64,000 nt of DNA, from NCBI RefSeq assembly GCF_023065955.2, contig NW_026622764.1, forward strand, positions 44,461,833 to 44,525,832. Reading direction: 5' to 3'. Below the pieces are notes generated by a model. It was not told the origin of the DNA and ran no database searches. It worked only from the letters and a program-made list of their open reading frames with translations. The position numbers were made by a program, and so were the translations under genes. Below are positions 35,809 through 48,299 of the stretch, one piece after another (within the stretch, counting starts at the first letter, position 1; each line of letters opens with the position of its first letter). The DNA comes from Ursus arctos (lineage: Eukaryota; Chordata; Mammalia; Carnivora; Ursidae).

Positions 35809-37559
35809 GTATTTAAACATCAAAGGAACCATATGCATACCAGTGACAATGCTAAATGCTGGAGACCCAGAGCTGAGAGCTAGGACCTCCTTATTCATCT
35901 TTATCTTTAAATTCATCTTTGATGAATTTAAAACATCATAGGGGGAAAACAGGCACACACACAGAGAAATAGACCATCCCATGCAATGTGGAGGGTTATT
36001 GACTGGCACAGAATCTGTAGCGTACTCTGTGGACAAGGGTCCGGGACTACTGGTTTCTCAACAGGAATGGCAAACTGTTAACTACTTTCTATAGCCAAGG
36101 AATCCTGCATCTGTTTGGTGAAACCAAAATATACTGTTCCTTGAAAGCCAATCTAGATGTATCGATTGGCTGTAGATATAGCCAGATCATGGAAAGGTTT
36201 TTTGTTTTGGTTTTATTTTGTTTTATCCCATCTAGCTGGAAATTCCCATTGTTGATCAGTGTAGACCAGGCTGCACAGCAATTGCAGGGAAATCTTATTA
36301 AGCAGATTGACTTCTTGCAGGGAAATTTTATTAAATATATTGATTAAATATATAAATATATTAATCTCCAGAAATTATGATGAAGAATTCTTAGGTGGAA
36401 TGCAAGATTTGTGTTTTCTAAAAGATTTTTCAAAAGGTGATTCTGATGTAAATCAAATTTAAGAGGCAAAGCCTGGGTCATCTTTGAATTACTTTAAGCA
36501 GATAAATCACATGTTCAAATTAGATTGTACATAGATCCATCTATTAGAAGGGCGGAGTATGAAAACTAGATGCAAGAAAGTTTTAACCTTGAGAGTCCAA
36601 ACTATGAAAAGCTTCAAAAACTTACTATTCCAAATCTCCATAACAGCTACGAGGGAGCTTCAAGTAAACCCACTAGGACCTTATGCCTAGCCACAGGGAA
36701 CTGCTGCTTAGAATGGCTATTATCACACATGGAACTCTCTCGGAGAGCTGGCAACTTCCCATGGGCATGAATAAACATCAGAGAGATGCCATCTCATAAA
36801 CAGGCAAAGGCATTTGCGAACACAGCAGTAGCTCTGCATGTCCACACTTATCTTAGTGATTATAAGAATTATTCTTATCTTCCCTTGGCTATCCCTTTTA
36901 CAGTAATAATCATTCTCACACTACTCTGTGCATCCCTGGACATCCCAAGCCCCATTCATCTCCCATCTCTGGAACACAATCTCAGTGACTATTATATTCC
37001 TGTCTATACATCCTTTTCTTAGATGAGTCCTTCCACATTTTTTGCCTTAATTAAAACTTAATGATATTGTTCTTTGTTAGGTCTCTCAAATAGACTCTTT
37101 TCTTCTTTTGTATCTTCATCAATCTCTAGATGTGATGGGCAGTTTCTTCCTCATTCATTATTGTCTTTTCTCTCTCTTTTTGTTCTCTAGTTTCTTGTCT
37201 TTTCTTGCCCACCTAGATTCTGAGATACATTACTTCAGCCCTTCTCTTAGATATATTCTCAAATCTCTTTCCTCTTATTTTTTTTTCTTCTTACAGTACT
37301 AGCAAACTCCAAACCTGGATGAGCTTTGATATTTTTGCCTGTATGACTTCACCTCAACAGCCAAATGCTGATGGAGAACACCACAACATTCAGCTGCTTT
37401 AACAATTAAATTACTACTATTGATGTTCCCTTACTTCATTTCTCTAAAGATTATATTCTTATAGATGTATTCTTATAGATGATTCCATAACCTCTCACTC
37501 CTACAGCTCCACTCTCCCTTAGACACCTTTTCTTTTGACTGTCAGCTGATGACCTCACC
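35809..37559. other. Mostly unique DNA, no gene seen
   Basis: The last ~700 bp are pyrimidine-rich and may already belong to the old repeat that follows. The frames (36141-36347, 36570-36770, 36786-37022, 37108-37302 plus; 35794-36036 minus) lack recognisable domains. Confidence 0.4.
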
Positions 37560-38400
37560 CCAGTCAGGGCCACCATCGTATTTGTACCAGGATTGCTGCA
37601 ACGGTCTGTGGAGTACTATCTTTGATTCCATACTTACCATCGTCAACCCACACTTCTTTGTTGCAAAATGTGCTTTGAATTATATTATGTGACTGTTTAA
37701 AATCTTTCAAGGACTTTTCCCTACATGTAGCAAAAAATCTGAACTTGTATTTATACCCTTCTATGAGCTACATATCTGGCCCTTCCTGTTTCTTCAAATT
37801 CATGGTTCTCTGGATATCATGATGCTATTTTCATTTTCTTAAATATGCCAAGCTTTGTCCAGCCTTGGTGTTTTTCTTTGCCTAGAATGCTCCTTGCCAG
37901 CATTCTACCACTACCAAGATATGACTAGATTTTTCTCTTCCTTTATGTCTCAGAAAAATGTTTTCTTTTCAGCCAGGATTTCTTTAACCAGCTTACCTAA
38001 TGTAGTTCTTGTCACTTTCATTCCCTGTATCAGCCCCCTGTTTGTTTCTTACATAGTAGTGCAAAAAGGCCATATAACCCTAATTCAGATGTAATGAAAC
38101 TGTAATCTGTTTCCATATTCTGCCCACCCCTCTCTTGCTCCTGTCTTTATGAATATGCTTGGGGAGGGAGCTGCTAAGTTCTTATCTCCTGTTGGAGTGG
38201 GATAATTATTTATCTATATTTTGACTGTACTTATCACATCATGGCAGAGTTTTAATATATGTATTAAACTTCGGAGTGTTTACATTTTGTGCTTAATAAA
38301 TTTGTTTATCTGCCCCACTATAATAGCAAGGAATTAACAAGGACAGGGACTACTTCATTCTCATTCAGCATTTATGTATCCAGTACCTAGTACTAGATAT
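37560..38400 (+). repeat. Ancient L2-like interspersed repeat
   Basis: Landmarks in order are GACTGTTTAAAATCTTTCAA, CTACATATCTGGCCCTTCC, TGCCTAGAATGCTCCTTGCC, TTTATGTCTCAGAAAAATG, AAGGACAGGGACTACTTC then ATCCAGTACCTAGTAC. The same ordered set occurs at 24980-25830. Heavily mutated, no coding capacity. Confidence 0.55.
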
Positions 38401-38413
38401 TGTGTAAATACAA

Positions 38414-38417
<4 letters not shown>

Positions 38418-38447
<30 letters not shown>
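38418..38447. repeat. (TA)n microsatellite
   Basis: About 15 TA units flanked by AT-rich CAAATATACA and GTATATTTG. The frame across it (38374-38601) is not a gene. Confidence 0.9.
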
Positions 38448-38453
<6 letters not shown>

Positions 38454-38713
38454 TTGTATATATTTTTTTCAACATTTCATCATCTTTTTGCTTCTTAGAG
38501 TTATGGGTTCGGAAGTAGCATTCCAAAAATTAGACTTGCACAGACTATTCCATGCCTCAAGTCTTTTATATACCTCTGTCTATAAGCCAACTGTTACTTA
38601 AGTAGATTGAGTAAAACACTATTTCTATAACATGTTAGTATATAGTTACCGCTATAGAGAAAAAAAGCTGGCCGCTTAATTTGGCAAATGCTGGTTTTAA
38701 AAAGGTAAGTAGG

Positions 38714-38920
38714 GGGGCGCCTGGGTGGCACAGCGGTTAAGCGTCTGCCTTCGGCTCAGGGCGTGATCCCGGCGTTATGGGATCGAGCCCCACATCAGGC
38801 TCCTCCGCTATGAGCCTGCTTCTTCCTCTCCCACTTCCCCCTCTTGTGTTCCCTCTCTCGCTGGCTGTCTCTCTCTCTCTGTCAAATAAATAAATAAAAT
38901 ATTAAAAAAAAAATTAAAAA
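38714..38920 (+). mobile_element. Young carnivore SINE (bear-like subfamily)
   Basis: It reads GGGCGCCTGGGTGGCACAGC with GGTTAAGCG and a clean B box GGGATCGAGCCCC. Then come a CTCCTCCGCTATGAGCCTGC-type body, CT-rich tract, (AAATA)n and interrupted poly(A). Perfect 15-bp duplications AAAAAGGTAAGTAGG lie at 38699-38713 and 38921-38935. It is the closest copy in the window to the expected head-and-box arrangement. Confidence 0.97.
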
Positions 38921-38935
38921 AAAAAGGTAAGTAGG

Positions 38936-39888
38936 TTTCTTTATCACAGAAATTCTCAAATTAATATGTGAAGATGTCTTGCAAAATTCCAATTGGGTAT
39001 GCTTATGTGGCCTTGAAACCCTCATATATTTTTTAGAATAGTGTTTCATGGTACTAATATATATGTTAGTTTAGTAAACTCTTCCCTAACCTCTTTTTTA
39101 GTACTCATATTAATAAATTGATATCATTGCTAGTAGTCCATACCTTTCAATTCTTTGAAGTTTTAATGGAGGGCAAATTATTTCTTTTCCAGTTTAATTC
39201 TGGTTTTCAGTATTTTCAAAAGAAAAAGATTTGGGTTACCGTTTGTAGCTTACCTAGCTGCAAAAGGAGAAAAGGATTCCACACCCTACTTGCTATTCCT
39301 CCAACCCCTTTCCCCACTCTAGCGGGGCGTATGGCTCTGTCTATGTTCATTCCTTGTTACAGCTTAGAAGAGCCTAGCAGAACACTCTGACCTGGTTATG
39401 TCAGCCCATCAGTCACCCATCAACTCCAAATTGCTTAGCTGATAGACTATCCTAAGGTGCGGATTTTCACTTCCTCTATGGCTGGAATGCAAAAATAGCT
39501 AGTTTCACTTTATTGTCTATTTCATTTTTATCTTTCCAATAATCTCTAAGATTATCCATACAAACTCTACTCTCCATCCTGTAGATTAAAAAAAAAAAAG
39601 GAAAAAAACAAATGAAAGAAAAGGTAATCTTTTTTCTTATCTCATGAATAGAAACCATGTTTTCTGAAGGCAAAAAAATACATTTACAGTCTATGAGTAA
39701 GGTATATTATACTGCTTATTCCCAGGGTGTAAGAATTCTAATAATCTCATAAACATATTGTTCTAACCGAAATAGTATTACATAGATTTTATACAAATTT
39801 GTTTTGAGTGAACGTTTGTTGATGGTATGTATTTGCCTTATTTATATATCTTATATACTCTTTTAAAACAGTTTATATTTATATATCT
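38936..39888. other. Unique DNA, no gene seen
   Basis: The 90-codon frame at 39118-39390 and the minus frame at 39476-39673 have no recognisable domain. Poly(A) patch at 39588-39599. Confidence 0.5.
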
Positions 39889-40085
39889 TCTTCTGGGTGG
39901 CTCAGTCGGTAAGCATCCACCTCTGCATTTCAGCTCAGGTAATCTCTGGGTTGTGAAATCGAGCCCCACATCAGGCTCCATGCTCAGTCAGCACAGAGTC
40001 TGCTTAAGATTCTCTCTCTCCATCTGCTCCTCCCCCCATGTGCATGCTTTCTCTCTCAAATAAATAAATGAATAAAATCTTAAAT
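39889..40085 (+). mobile_element. Carnivore SINE (older, 5' end decayed)
   Basis: It reads TTCTGGGTGGCTCAGTCGG, a B-box region AATCGAGCCCCACATC, CT-rich body, then AAATAAATAAATGAATAAA. The usual GGGGCGCC head is lost or mutated and the flanks are AT-rich, so no duplication can be named. Confidence 0.88.
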
Positions 40086-42109
40086 ATTTTTATATGTATA
40101 TATAGTAATTTCTATATTTTTAATAATTTGTTTATAGATTTCAATTCAGGGGAATATAAAATCATCAAAAAGAGATGGAAAATCATATGATTGATTTAAC
40201 TTCAACTGAATACCCACCAAAAAGTTGGGTAACATATTGTTAAGTTAGGAAGCAGGTGGATTTATATTTATTGTATCATTTTGTTAAGGGTCATGTTTCT
40301 GGAGTGAGAACATAGGCTATTATTTAATGAAATTACTGATGCCTTGAGGTAAATATAATTTTTACAGTAAAATCCTTGATTGATACCAAATTGTCGGGCA
40401 TAAAGAATAATAAAAAATTGAATATTATATATCCACCACATATGATTTGAAGCATCTGTAAACTCCCTCCCCAGTGTATTCTCTTCTACCTTTGCACACA
40501 GGTATTCTGGGACATGAATGTTGTGTTTATTATTTCCTAAGTTTTCTTTATAGTTTCACCACATATGTATTTATTCCTAAACAGCCTGTTGTTTTTGAAC
40601 TTGATATAAATCAAATCATGCTGTATATATTCTTATAACTTGCTTTTTAGAATCATATTTGGCTTGTGGGATTTAGTCATGTTAATGTGTGTGATTGTAA
40701 TTTCGGAACATTCACTTTGTGTAGTGTGCTATATTTTTTATTTACACGTTTTGCTGTTGATGAACCTTTTGATTATTTTGTCTTCTCTCTTTCTTTCTCT
40801 CTTTTCTGTGTTAAACAATGAGATTATAAAAGTTCTTGTACGTATTTCCTGGTACACACGTGTGAGTAGAGTTGCTGATTCATGGGGTATGCAGATGTTC
40901 CACTTCATTAATTTAAATATTCAATTGTTTTCAAAAGAGGTTTCATACATTTGAATTTCTACCAGCAGGGCATGAGAATTTCTGGATGAATTTTCTGGTT
41001 TTCTGTATCCTTACTAAAACAGTACACATTTCTTACTTTTTGCTGAAATGGGGATATGTCTATATCTCATAGTGGTTTAATTTGTACTCTCCTCTTTACA
41101 GATGAGGTTGATTATATTTCCTATTTATTTTTCTCTGAGAGCTACTTCCACTTCTGTTTTAGGTATTGTTATTTGTCTTTCTCCTACCTATTGTAGGAAT
41201 TCTTTATTCTTGATACTAGTCTTGATATATCTTACAAAAGTTACACAGTTTGTGGCTGAAATTTTCAGCCTCTCTTTTTAGCATCTTTTGATTAATGCAA
41301 TTCTCAATTTAATTCATTACCCTTTATCAGTAATTTTCTTTGTGCTTTATACTTTTGTGTCTTAGAAATTTTTGTTTGTTTAATTCTATAATGATACGGT
41401 TTCCCCTATATTATCTTTGGAAATTAAATTTTGTGAATGGTATGAGGTAAGCGTCCATTTTTTTCTCGTGTGGATAAACAGTTTTTCCAACACTGGCTAG
41501 GTAGCCCATCCTTTTAGAGTGATCTATAATGCTGCTTTTTGTCTGCCTTATTGTCTGTCTTTGTCGTGTCCAGCACCACCCTGACTTTATTGTTTTAGAC
41601 CATACAATTTGCTAGCTATTAATGCAAGTTTGTCCAGTTATTTTCTTCTTCATGAGACATTTAGCTATACTTGTTTTTTTTTTTAACCTCCATTTACATT
41701 TTGAATCAACATGACAAGTTACCTCAAAACAAGACACAAACAAACAAACAAATATTGTTGGCATTTGATAAGTTCATTAAATCTACAGACGTATTTGAGA
41801 AGAAATGATATATCACCATTTTGGTATTACTTAATGTTTTTTCAGTAACATTTTATATCTGAGTCTTGTGATTTTTGTGGAATGATTTTTAACAACTACT
41901 TTAATTTTTTGAATGGTTATAGAATTATTCAAATTTGTTATTCTTGAATATATATATTTTTATAAGAATAGGTTCATTCGTTTAACTTTTTCTAAATTTT
42001 TGGTTTAAAATTGAAACAATTTCTTATTTGCTCTTTTATCACTGCTACATTTTTAAATCAATTTTTCATCCTCTCTTTTTCTGTTTCTTCCTCCTTCCCT
42101 CCTTTCTTT

Positions 42110-42172
42110 TCTCTGTCTCTCTCTCACATGCATGTACACACACACACATACACACGTACACACACACACACT
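42110..42172. repeat. Pyrimidine tract followed by imperfect (CA)n
   Basis: A CTCTGTCTCTCTCTCACA run passes into an interrupted ACACACACACAT/ACACACACAC repeat within the old L1. Confidence 0.8.
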
Positions 42173-43017
42173 CATCTTTTGCAGCTCTGCTTTTGTATAA
42201 ATGTTGGCACAGATTTGACAATTTTATTATACTTTTCACAACGCAAGTGGTTTGTTAAATCTGTTCCACTATGTTATTATATCCTAAATCATTAATTACT
42301 TCTATCATGACTATTTATTTTCTTTCTCTGTTTTTATTTTGTTGTTTTTTATCTAATTTCAGTTAGGTGACTTAACTCCTGAAAGGTTGTGTTTACCTTT
42401 TCTTAGCGAATCCTAACATTTTGATGTAATTTTTTCTGTTCTAATTTCTTCAGTCCTACTTTTTAAAAATTTTTTTCTATGGGATGTTTTTCTTGACCCA
42501 TGAATTCTTTAGAAGTATGCATTCTTAATTTATAACTTGGTGACTTTTTATTTTTTTTCATCATTTATTTCAGGCTTAATTACTTTGTAATGCAAGAATT
42601 TGATCTATATTAAACAGACTCATTTAAATTTGATTGCTTTCTGGCATGAATGTGTGGTCAAGCTTTTAAAATCTTTGAAAATAATGTTCATTATTTCAAC
42701 ATATTATGAAATGTTCTATTTGCACCATTTTTTCCAAGCTTTTTAATTGTGTTACTCAAATCTGTTATTCTTATGGACTTATTTTTCTATCTGATCTATA
42801 GCTTATTGAAAGATGTTTGTTAACTTGCCTATTTTGAAGGTAGATCTGTCAGTTTTTGCATGTGGTTTTGTCAGCTTTTGCATGTGATTTTTTTTTTGGT
42901 TTTTCTTCAAAATTCTTAAAGCTATAATATTTGATATAAATAGATTGGAATTATTATGTCTTCCTTATGAATCGAATATTTCATGATGACATCCTGACTC
43001 TACTTATCTATTTCCTC

Positions 43018-43565
43018 AGTGTGGCAGATCGTATTTTAGAAAAATGACAGCAATACTATCTCCTGTCCCATATGCTTCTTTCACAATATGACTTTGACAT
43101 TCCTGCCATTGAAATACGTGTCTTTGTTCTCTCCTCTTGAATCTGGGAAACTCATAATTAAGGAAGAAGTAATACTATGTGCCTTCTAAAACTAGATCGT
43201 AAGGGCAGTAGCATTCCTTTTCATCTGCCGTGCTGTGAGGAAACCCTAACTGAAGGACATGAGGAAACCACATAGAGAGGCCAGATGGAGGTGAGGTCTA
43301 AGCTGATACTGGCATCCACAGCAAGTCATGGGAGTAAACATTCTTCCAGATGATTCTAACTCTTTGCCAATGGATCATGCCCAGATTTTGAAACTTTCTA
43401 ACTAGGGCTTCAGATGTTGGGAATCAGCGACAGGCTATCCCTGTGTTCTGTTTGGATTATTGACCCACAGAATCTGAAAAATAATGTTTTAAGCCACTAT
43501 TTTGGGAGTGATTTATTTTTGTTCAGTAGAGTAATCTGATCCCAATTAATCACAACAGCATTTTT
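43018..43565 (+). repeat. Ancient LTR-like interspersed repeat inside the old L1
   Basis: It ends with GACCCACAGAATCTGAAAA, ATAATGTTTTAAGCCACT and ATTTTGGGAGTGATTTATTT. It contains TGAATCTGGGAAACTCATAA, AGTAATACTATGTGCCTTC and GAGGCCAGATGGAGGTGAGG. This is a typical order for a mammal-wide MaLR-like LTR or related unit. Family assignment is uncertain. Confidence 0.45.
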
Positions 43566-43619
43566 AAATTTATGATTTCTGTGATATGTTACTTAAAATT
43601 TAGTACAGTTGCATATAAC

Positions 43620-44035
43620 TGAAGACTCAAAGTGAGCTGCAGGATTGCTTTTTATCTCCTACATAAAAGAAGTCTGGGGAAAGGCAGTCCAGGGCTGAAA
43701 TGGCAGCTCCTCAGTTACCATGGAACAATGCTCCTTATCTCTTACTCTTATGTCATTTTTAGCACGATGCTTTAATTTTCCTCTTCACCTCATATCCACA
43801 TGCCAGGCAGCAGGGAGGGAAAATGTGAGGAAGTGCAAAATGAGTCTTCCTTCCAATTGAGTGAATCTCTATTAAAGAGATTTCCTTGAAGCCACAGTTT
43901 ATGCCTCATTGGCTACACCTACTGCAAGGGAGCTGGGAAAATGCAGTTTTAAGTTTGACAAATTGCCATTCTGAAGAAAATCAGTGCTCAGTTACTAAGG
44001 AAAACTGAGAGAATATATTTGAAGTACTTTCTACT
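43620..44035 (+). repeat. Ancient interspersed repeat, family unassigned
   Basis: Contains CCAGGGCTGAAATGGCAGCTC, CATGCCAGGCAGCAGGGAGG, GCCTCATTGGCTACACCTAC, GCAAGGGAGCTGGGAAAATG and CAGTTACTAAGGAAAACTGAG. These occur in this order in a common mammalian repeat whose other end resembles 17365-17760. Confidence 0.45.
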
Positions 44036-44740
44036 AGCATTTTTTGCTGCAAGTGGTTTATCTTTTGTCTTACTCTAGCTATATCCTTATTCTAGTATGT
44101 CTCATAAATGGTACATTGCTGGACTTTTTATAGTTGGACCATTTTTATATTTTATTAATACATTCATATTTATTGTGATTAGACTTACATCTAAACATTT
44201 GTGTTTTTTTCTTTTTTTTATTGTGAATCTTTAAAACTTTAACAAATATACAGACTAAACATAATCAATGTCTTTACTTTTCTCTGGAAAAGTACAAGAA
44301 CTGTGAAATAATTTAATTCCTTTCTAGTTATATGCTATTTTCCTGCATTTATTTCTCTTATTTTAAAAGCCTCACAAATTAGAAAACCCTAATATTGACT
44401 TAGATTTATCTACATGTCTCTTACTTTCTTTCATTAATGTTATTTCTTTCACTTATTTATTTCCCCTTAGATTTTATTTTAGGGATAATTTTTCTTATCC
44501 TTGAAGTACATCCTTTTGGCATTTCTTTATAGTCTTTCCATGTTTTATAGACCCCGTTTTAGCTAAAAATGTGTTCATTCTTGAAACATGATTTCTTTAT
44601 TTGCTCATTATTTTGAAGTCATCATTCCACTGTTTTCTGGCTGTTATTATTACTTTCATTATTGTTTTTGTTTTTCTTGGTATGGTTAGCTATAGGTATA
44701 ATTGTCTTCCTACTTTTTTTTGCTTCATTCAATATTTTTT

Positions 44741-45598
44741 TGTTTGGCAACCACTGTGCCAGATACTGCTCCAGATTCTGAAATGCAACATTAGACAAAT
44801 GTTGTATCTGGCCTCATGAAATTTAGAAATTTGTCAAAAGAAAATAAAATTGAGAGACAATTTAATTATAGCAGAAGTAGTGATATGAACAATTACAATG
44901 ATGTGAGTTCTATGGTAGCACCCAGGAATATTTATCCTCTGGTGATCCAGGATTTTTCTGGCCCTAAGCATCTTAGATGTAATTTGTCTATATGTAAGCT
45001 GAGTGAGAAAAATGGTAAAGGACTAGTTTGTTGATGAGGGATGACTATATAGCCCATAGCTTTGTAATTTGATCTTTGACATCAAGATATATAGTAACAA
45101 GAAACTTGTTTTCTGGCAGAATTATTTAAAAATAATTCAGAAGGTAATGTAATTTTTGAAACACCTATAATGTTACAAATTTCAGCTTAAAACTTAGTTT
45201 AAAGACTCTGATTAAATATTGAAAATAATGTCAGTTTGGTTCTGATAGAACCAAAAAGCCGCAAGTGCCAGTGGAAATAAAGGAGTATGATAGCAGAGAG
45301 GAAGGAGATCCAATGAGCATGCGTGGTGCCTAGTACAATCCTGATGTCTGCCTTAGATGGGTTCTTTTGACTATAGGTAGGTGCATGGTCTGACCTCTAC
45401 TGCTCTAGAAAAGAGGGATTTATTGTTAAGGAAATGAGACAAAGATAGAAATCAAAATACAGCCTGGCCTACTGTGTTCAGAGAAGGAAATTGGAGAGCT
45501 GTTAGCAAAGGATAACATTCTCTAAGTTAGATTCTGCTTGTTACTCTTTTTTCTGTCTTTCTCTTCTGTTTGTCATCTCTTGTGGACATCTGGCTTGC
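44741..45598. other. Mostly unique DNA, no gene seen
   Basis: The first ~90 bp (GCCAGATACTGCTCCAGATT then CTGGCCTCATGAAATTTAG) look like the start of a common old repeat. The remainder shows nothing recognisable. Confidence 0.45.
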
Positions 45599-45601
45599 TT
45601 T

Positions 45602-45644
45602 CTCTTTTCTTTTCTTTTCTTTTCTTTTCTTTTCTTTTCTTTTC
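45602..45644. repeat. (TTTTC)n microsatellite at a SINE tail
   Basis: About eight TTTTC units replace the usual A-rich tail of the minus-strand SINE. On the minus strand this is (GAAAA)n. Two overlapping frames read lysine/arginine-rich or phenylalanine-rich peptides from it, which are artefacts. Confidence 0.95.
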
Positions 45645-45834
45645 AAGATTTTACTTATATTTTTGAGAGAGAGAAAGCGCATGAGCCAGGGGGGCAGAGG
45701 GAGAAGGACAAGCAGACTCCCCATTGAGTATGGAGCCCCACATGGGGCTCCATGTGGGACTCCATCCGAGGACCCTGAGATCATGTCCTGAGCCTAAGTC
45801 AGACACTTAACCAGCTGAGCTACCCAGGTTCCCC
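45645..45834 (-). mobile_element. Carnivore SINE (older subfamily)
   Basis: The minus strand reads GGGGAACCTGGGTAGCTCAG, a diverged B-box region, CT-rich body and a short AAATATAAG tail that passes into (GAAAA)n. A loose duplication around GGCTTGCTTTCTCTTTT (left) and AGCTTGTTTCTTTT (right) is visible. Confidence 0.92.
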
Positions 45835-46481
45835 TCAGCTTGTTTCTTTTATCTGCTTTGTTTATCTCATTCTTTCATTTAAGTTCTTTACTACTCTTAT
45901 TTACATCCCATAATGATTACCACAGGTTCTTCCACATCATGATAACTTGGGGTACAGTATTTTTTCCACTGCTGAAAAGTGGCATGTTTTGTCTATATTT
46001 CATGGTCAGTTATTTCTGGGAGAGGTGATCTGTTTGGCTCTGCTTATGTTGTTGAACCAGGTCATAACCCTATTCACTAGCCAGATTATGAATGAATTTT
46101 CCCTGATCAGTTTTCCACACCTCATCTACTCAGTCGAAGCTAATGTTTAGGGAAATCATGTAGTATATAACTCGGCAGAGGCAATAGAGAGCCTTCCTAG
46201 AAATACATTTAGTGTATTATGTGTGCACATATGTTCATTATTGGTAGCTTTTTGAGATTAAAAGTTTGATATTAGATTCATTGGCAAAACAATTTAGATG
46301 TTCTTTACTTGTCAGAAATTTCCCACTAAGATTAATAAGATTAAGATTGGAAGTTGCTACTTAATATGGAGGTTGTTTCTATAGTCTATCACTCACCAAA
46401 TAGCATAATGATGACTGTTAAATTTATGCATATATTTCCTTTTGTATGTTCTTAATAAGTGTTTCATTTTAAAATAGTTTT
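45835..46481. other. Unique DNA, no gene seen
   Basis: Two overlapping plus-strand frames (45840-46028, 45947-46150) have no recognisable product. Confidence 0.5.
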
Positions 46482-46496
46482 AGAATTACAAAATGA
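46482..46496. repeat. Target-site duplication of the 46497-46726 SINE (left copy)
   Basis: AGAATTACAAAATGA is identical to 46727-46741. Confidence 0.9.
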
Positions 46497-46726
46497 AGGA
46501 TGTCTGGGTGGCACAGTTGGTTAAGCCTTTTTCTCTTGGTTTCTGCTCAGGTTGTGATCTCATGGTCATGGGATTGAGCCCCACATCAGCTCTGCACTTT
46601 AGCATGGAGTCTGCTTGGGTTCTCTCTCTTCCCCTCCCACTGCCCCTCCCTCTTGTGCTCTCTCTCTCTCACAAATAAATAAATAAATCTTTAAAACAAT
46701 AAAAAAAAAAAGATGAAAAAATAAAA
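46497..46726 (+). mobile_element. Carnivore SINE (older subfamily)
   Basis: It starts AGGATGTCTGGGTGGCACAG with GTTGGTTAAGCC and ATGGGATTGAGCCCCAC at the B box. Then come a CT-rich body, (AAAT)n and a long interrupted A-rich tail. Perfect 15-bp duplications flank it. The frame at 46493-46678 is a SINE translation. Confidence 0.95.
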
Positions 46727-46741
46727 AGAATTACAAAATGA
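46727..46741. repeat. Target-site duplication of the 46497-46726 SINE (right copy)
   Basis: Identical to 46482-46496. Confidence 0.9.
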
Positions 46742-48244
46742 TTGCAAAGATAGCATAGAGTTCATGTATGCTCATACCCACTTTCCTCCACTAGTAACAT
46801 TTTACAGTAGTATGATATATTTTTCACAATTAAGGAGGGATTATTGATGCATTAATATTAACTATAAAGGCCATAACTTATTCAGATTTCTTTAGTTTTT
46901 CCATACTGCCAATTTTTAGTTCCAAGATCCCACAAAAATACCACATTACACTTAATAATCATATCTCCTCAGGCTCATATTGCTTGCAATTGCTTTTTCT
47001 TTTGCTTCTTTAACTTGAAAAAAAAATTCAGGCTTTTTGTTTGTTTGTTCGTTTTAAAATTCTTATTGATAAAGCTTCAGAAAGTGTTTTGTAAGTCTAC
47101 AGTAAGATTAAAAGCTTAATTAATTCTGTAGCTTAATGGAAGTATGAAATCATATGCAAAATGAAAAGCAAGGGTAAAAATATCCATAAAAAATAAGCCA
47201 TTATTTTAAAAAAGAATGACATTTAATGCCCTATGATACTAATACTCTTGTTGAAATTGTTCTATTTTGCACATCTATTCACAAAGTTTTACTGATGAAA
47301 TAAATTATTGCTTCATTTAGCATGTACTTAATTAAACATTATAAAAGCTACAAGTCATGTTTGTTTAAAGTCATTTCATAATTTTAAATTTAATTATCTG
47401 AAAATTATCAATCACTTTATTAGTCAATACTTGAAATTGCATGCATGTCAGTATAATTATTAATGCCAGCCCATTTACCAGCTCATTTACTCTGGCTATG
47501 CACAATTTTGTGTGACATTTAAAAAAGAACACTGTTTTCATAATGATACAATCATTTTTCTGAAGATCAACAAAAGATCTATTTCTTATAATTCTGTTAC
47601 TTATTATTTTCCTAACTAAATTCATAGATTGAGAGGAACCAGATGGTAATGGAAAATATACCAGTGGTAGTCTATTTAATTGGTATTTTAAATTGTTTTT
47701 CTTTCTACTCAGAAGAATCTATATTTTATTTCTTTTACTGCTAGACAGAAAGAAAATGCAATCTCTTACATTTTATGATACTTTTACATCCATTTTTCAT
47801 TTGAATCTCACAAATATTCTGTGATATAAGTAAGGTAAACATAAACTCAACATCACTGGGGTTCATCCACCTTTGAATATAAATGTAAGCAAATAAATAT
47901 TAATACACATATTTACTGGCTCATTTAACTACATTTGCAAAATATAGGACTTCTGTTTCTTTCCTCACAAAGTTCTTCCAGTCTTTTTTACTGTGTGCTT
48001 CTGATGAAGTCCAATCTTAAAAAGCCACTGGGGGAGAATGCAATTTTGATGCTGATATTTTAAATACACTTATTATTTGATTGATTGTTCTGTTCTTAGA
48101 GTTTATATATTCCATCTGTTCTTCTCTTTGCATCATTTATTTCTTCATTTAAACATACTTATATAATGCCTACTATGTACCTACCTCTGCTTCATTTGTG
48201 ATGGTTTTTGTGTTGAAAAATAACTGTTTTTTTGACTTGACAGA
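46742..48244. other. Unique AT-rich DNA, no gene seen
   Basis: No repeat or gene recognised. The 84-codon minus frame at 47371-47625 has no recognisable domain. Its last ~100 bp (CTTATATAATGCCTACTATG) may begin the old repeat that continues after the SINE. Confidence 0.45.
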
Positions 48245-48260
48245 TTTTTTTTTAAAGATT

Positions 48261-48299
<39 letters not shown>

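Larger units (their letters stand above)
40430..44740 (-). mobile_element. Long degenerate ancient L1, antisense, with other repeats inside
   Basis: The plus strand follows, left to right, the antisense order of an old L1: 3' UTR and ORF2 end (40430-41100), the RT-upstream region (about 41390-41640), then CTTGACCCATGAATTCTTTAG (42494-42514), GGTAGATCTGTCAGTTTTTGC (42839-42859), and near the end GTCATCATTCCACTGTTTTC with TGGCTGTTATT (44619-44649). Divergence is high and no frame is open. Two other old repeats lie within it (43018-43565 and 43620-44035). The small frames at 40640-40954, 42011-42295 and 44601-44819 are readings of this antisense DNA. The exact subfamily is not assigned. Confidence 0.6.

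Noticed and set aside
38714..38920. Possible tRNA gene because of the A- and B-box-like motifs
   Set aside because: The motifs belong to the tRNA-derived SINE. The cloverleaf is not complete and an A-rich SINE tail follows.
40640..40954. 104-codon plus frame, the longest outside the L1 at 52-58 kb
   Set aside because: It lies in antisense old L1 sequence. The translation is a hydrophobic run of L/I/V/F that looks like AT-rich noise.
42011..42295. Small frame with a His/Thr repeat
   Set aside because: It is translation of a (CA)n microsatellite.
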